Assembly: GCA_964346275.1 (NCBI GenBank)
Contig: CAYFUR010000138.1
Span: 1-8,142 of the forward strand
Reading direction: 5' to 3'
Length of the DNA: 8,142 nt
Source: CAYFUR01 sp964346275
Lineage (GTDB): Bacteria > Sumerlaeota > Sumerlaeia > SLMS01
The position numbers were made by a program, and so were the translations under genes. Every line of letters starts with the position of its first letter. Position 1 is the first letter of the stretch. Below the pieces are notes generated by a model. It did no database searches. It saw nothing but the letters and a program-made list of their open reading frames with translations, and was not told the origin of the DNA. Below, one piece after another: positions 6,991-8,142 of this stretch.

Positions 6991-7053
6991 GGTTTCCCGT
7001 CAGGTGAGTCGGTTTGAGATGAAGAGTTTGCGTATTCGGGGCGAAAGGGCGGC

Positions 7054-7935
7054 TCAGGCCTTTTGGGCGAGAGCTTCTTCCACCAGGCCGGGGATCTGGT
7101 CGGGGCGCTCGGCGGTACGAATGCCGCAGGATTCCAGCACTTTCAGCTTTTCTTCGGCGGTGCCGACGCCGCCACTGATAATCGCGCCGGCGTGGCCCAT
7201 GCGCTTTCCCGGAGGAGCCGTGAGCCCGGCAATGAATCCCACCACGGGCTTCTTCATGTTGTCCTTCGCCCAGTAGGCTGCCTCTTCTTCCATGGTGCCG
7301 CCGATCTCGCCGATCATGACAACCGCATCCGTCTCGGGATCGTTGTTAAACAGCTCCAGCGCATCACGATGCGGCGTCCCGATAATCGGATCGCCGCCGA
7401 TGCCGATGCAGGTGCTCTGGCCAAGGCCCGCGCTGGTCAAGTGCCAGACGATTTCATAGGTGAGCGTGCCCGAGCGGCTCACGAGGCCGATGCGGCCGGG
7501 CTTGTGGATATGGGCGGGCATGATGCCGCATTTGGCTTTCCCGGGGGTGATCACGCCGGGGCAATTCGGGCCGACGACAACAACGTTCTTGCGCTTGGCC
7601 TCGTGGTAAACAGTCATCATCTCCAGGGTTGGGATGCCCTCGGTGATGATCATGACCACCTTGACTCCGGCCTCCATGGCTTCCAGGGCGGCGTCGGCGG
7701 CGAATCTTGCCGGCACATAGATGATCGAGGTATTACAATCGGTTTCCCGCACCGCCTCGAAAACCGTGTTGAAGACGGGAACATTGCCCAGTGCCGTCTG
7801 GCCGCCCTTTCCCGGCGTCACGCCGGCCACCACGTTGGTGCCATAGTCCAGCATCTGCTGGCCGTGAAACTGTCCTTCGCGGCCGGTAATTCCTTGGATT
7901 ACGAGCCGTGTCTTGTCGTCGACGAGTATTGCCAT
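7054..7935 (-). CDS. sucD: Succinyl-CoA ligase [ADP/GDP-forming] subunit alpha
   Basis: SucD is the CoA-binding, phosphohistidine-carrying subunit of succinyl-CoA synthetase, which converts succinyl-CoA to succinate with NTP formation in the TCA cycle. It has 293 residues, normal length. Visible: the N-terminal CoA-binding Rossmann domain with QGITGREGQFH at 14, the GVTPGKGGQ loop at 38, ITEGIP at 97 and GPNCPGVITPG at 122; SRSGTLTYE at 153; GIGGDP at 178; IGEIGG at 208, with E210 as the helper glutamate; and KRMGHAGAI at 244, where H248 is the phosphorylated histidine. ATG 7935 has GGGGA five bases upstream. In most bacteria sucC lies immediately upstream; here no sucC-like frame is present in the 207 bases before sucD, so the beta subunit must start beyond the window or lie elsewhere. 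A long hairpin sits directly before the ribosome binding site. Confidence 0.97.
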   Translation of the reverse strand: MAILVDDKTRLVIQGITGREGQFHGQQMLDYGTNVVAGVTPGKGGQTALGNVPVFNTVFEAVRETDCNTSIIYVPARFAADAALEAMEAGVKVVMIITEGIPTLEMMTVYHEAKRKNVVVVGPNCPGVITPGKAKCGIMPAHIHKPGRIGLVSRSGTLTYEIVWHLTSAGLGQSTCIGIGGDPIIGTPHRDALELFNNDPETDAVVMIGEIGGTMEEEAAYWAKDNMKKPVVGFIAGLTAPPGKRMGHAGAIISGGVGTAEEKLKVLESCGIRTAERPDQIPGLVEEALAQKA

Positions 7936-7949
7936 TCGTTTCCCCGTGG

Positions 7950-7990
7950 CGCTTTCCCGCCGTGCCGGCGAGGCACGGATCCGGGAAGCG
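7950..7990 (-). promoter_or_regulatory. Long hairpin abutting the sucD ribosome binding site
   Basis: On the minus strand CGCTTCCCG-GAT-CCGTGCC pairs with GGCACGG-CGGGAA-A-GCG around a TCGCC loop. This gives 16 base pairs (7+6+3) interrupted by a 3-base and a 1-base bulge. The stem ends four bases before GGGGA and 14 bases before the sucD ATG. No T-run follows, so a terminator is unlikely; a translational or RNA-stability element is more plausible. Confidence 0.5.
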
Positions 7991-8066
7991 GAAATGATTG
8001 AACGAGTGTGTTCTGCGCAGGGAGTTGCCGGAGGTCAAGAAGTACGATGCGGCGGAACACAGGGTT

Positions 8067-8093
8067 GGCGGGCTTGCACCAGGCAAGCCCGCC
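8067..8093. repeat. Perfect 11-bp inverted repeat (hairpin)
   Basis: GGCGGGCTTGC at 8067-8077 and GCAAGCCCGCC at 8083-8093 form a perfect 11-bp stem with a 5-base loop (ACCAG). Neither strand has a T-run after it. It may be the terminator or 3'-end stabilising hairpin of the gene beyond the right edge, or a copy of a dispersed intergenic repeat. Confidence 0.55.
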
Positions 8094-8142
8094 CGAGCTC
8101 GTTCTCCAGGATCCCGTCTGGAAATCAGAGCGGCCCGAAACG

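Larger units (their letters stand above)
7936..8142. other. Gene-poor region upstream of sucD
   Basis: I see no supportable gene in these 207 bases. Several frames are open but look like shadows of composition. On the minus strand a short frame RFGPL ends with TGA at 8127-8125 and could be the tail of an upstream gene, but five residues are too few to judge. The region contains two inverted repeats (7950-7990 and 8067-8093) and a TTGACC hexamer at 8038-8033 (minus) without a good -10 partner. Confidence 0.5.

Noticed and set aside
6121..7017. A 298-codon plus-strand frame opposite the HAD gene
   Set aside because: In-register shadow; the HAD motifs are on the minus strand.
7063..8001. A 312-codon plus-strand frame opposite sucD
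   Set aside because: In-register shadow; the minus strand encodes a full-length SucD with the phosphohistidine motif.
8033..8038. TTGACC on the minus strand as a sucD -35 box
   Set aside because: At 17 bases' spacing the -10 would be CAGAAC, a poor match, so I do not call a promoter.
1..8142. CRISPR array, mobile element, toxin-antitoxin or defence cluster
   Set aside because: I saw no regularly spaced direct repeats, no transposase or integrase motifs, and no paired small genes; all substantial genes are accounted for.

Overview
The window is a bacterial chromosome segment of fairly high GC (roughly 60 percent by eye). It is densely packed with ordinary single-copy genes. I see no phage or transposon genes, no CRISPR array, and no tRNA or rRNA. 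No gene identifies the phylum. The two-domain Memo protein, the DEEQ-type Mfd and the near absence of TTA, CTA and TCA codons would suit an Acidobacteriota-like or other deep-branching GC-rich lineage, but that is only an inference.

Layout from left to right. Positions 1-2675 (minus) hold most of mfd, the transcription-repair coupling factor; its C-terminal end lies outside the left edge. Upstream of it on the same strand is a small membrane-anchored DUF2726 (nuclease-like) protein at 2781-3296. Upstream of that is an AmmeMemoRadiSam system protein B (Memo family) with an extra N-terminal domain, at 3388-4713. A perfect 10-bp hairpin at 3323-3346, followed by a T-rich stretch on the minus strand, separates the Memo gene from the DUF2726 gene. 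A divergent intergenic region at 4714-4906 then leads to moeA (4907-6124, plus), a molybdenum cofactor insertion enzyme. moeA converges on a HAD-superfamily hydrolase (6205-6990, minus). Behind that hydrolase on the same strand is sucD (7054-7935), the succinyl-CoA ligase alpha subunit. The last 207 bases (7936-8142) carry no convincing gene but contain two strong inverted repeats, one of which abuts the sucD ribosome binding site.

Functionally the genes are mixed: DNA repair (mfd, possibly with the DUF2726 protein), cofactor assembly (moeA), the TCA cycle (sucD), and two proteins of unknown substrate (Memo-like, HAD). The minus-strand run Memo - DUF2726 - mfd could be one transcription unit with an internal terminator or attenuator, and sucD - HAD could be a second. 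Every gene is shadowed on its opposite strand by a long open frame in the same codon register. These shadows follow from codon avoidance and are not annotated as genes. I found no clear new multi-gene system. The most interesting items are the Memo fusion without its usual partners, the membrane-anchored DUF2726 protein beside mfd, and the structured RNA leader in front of sucD.
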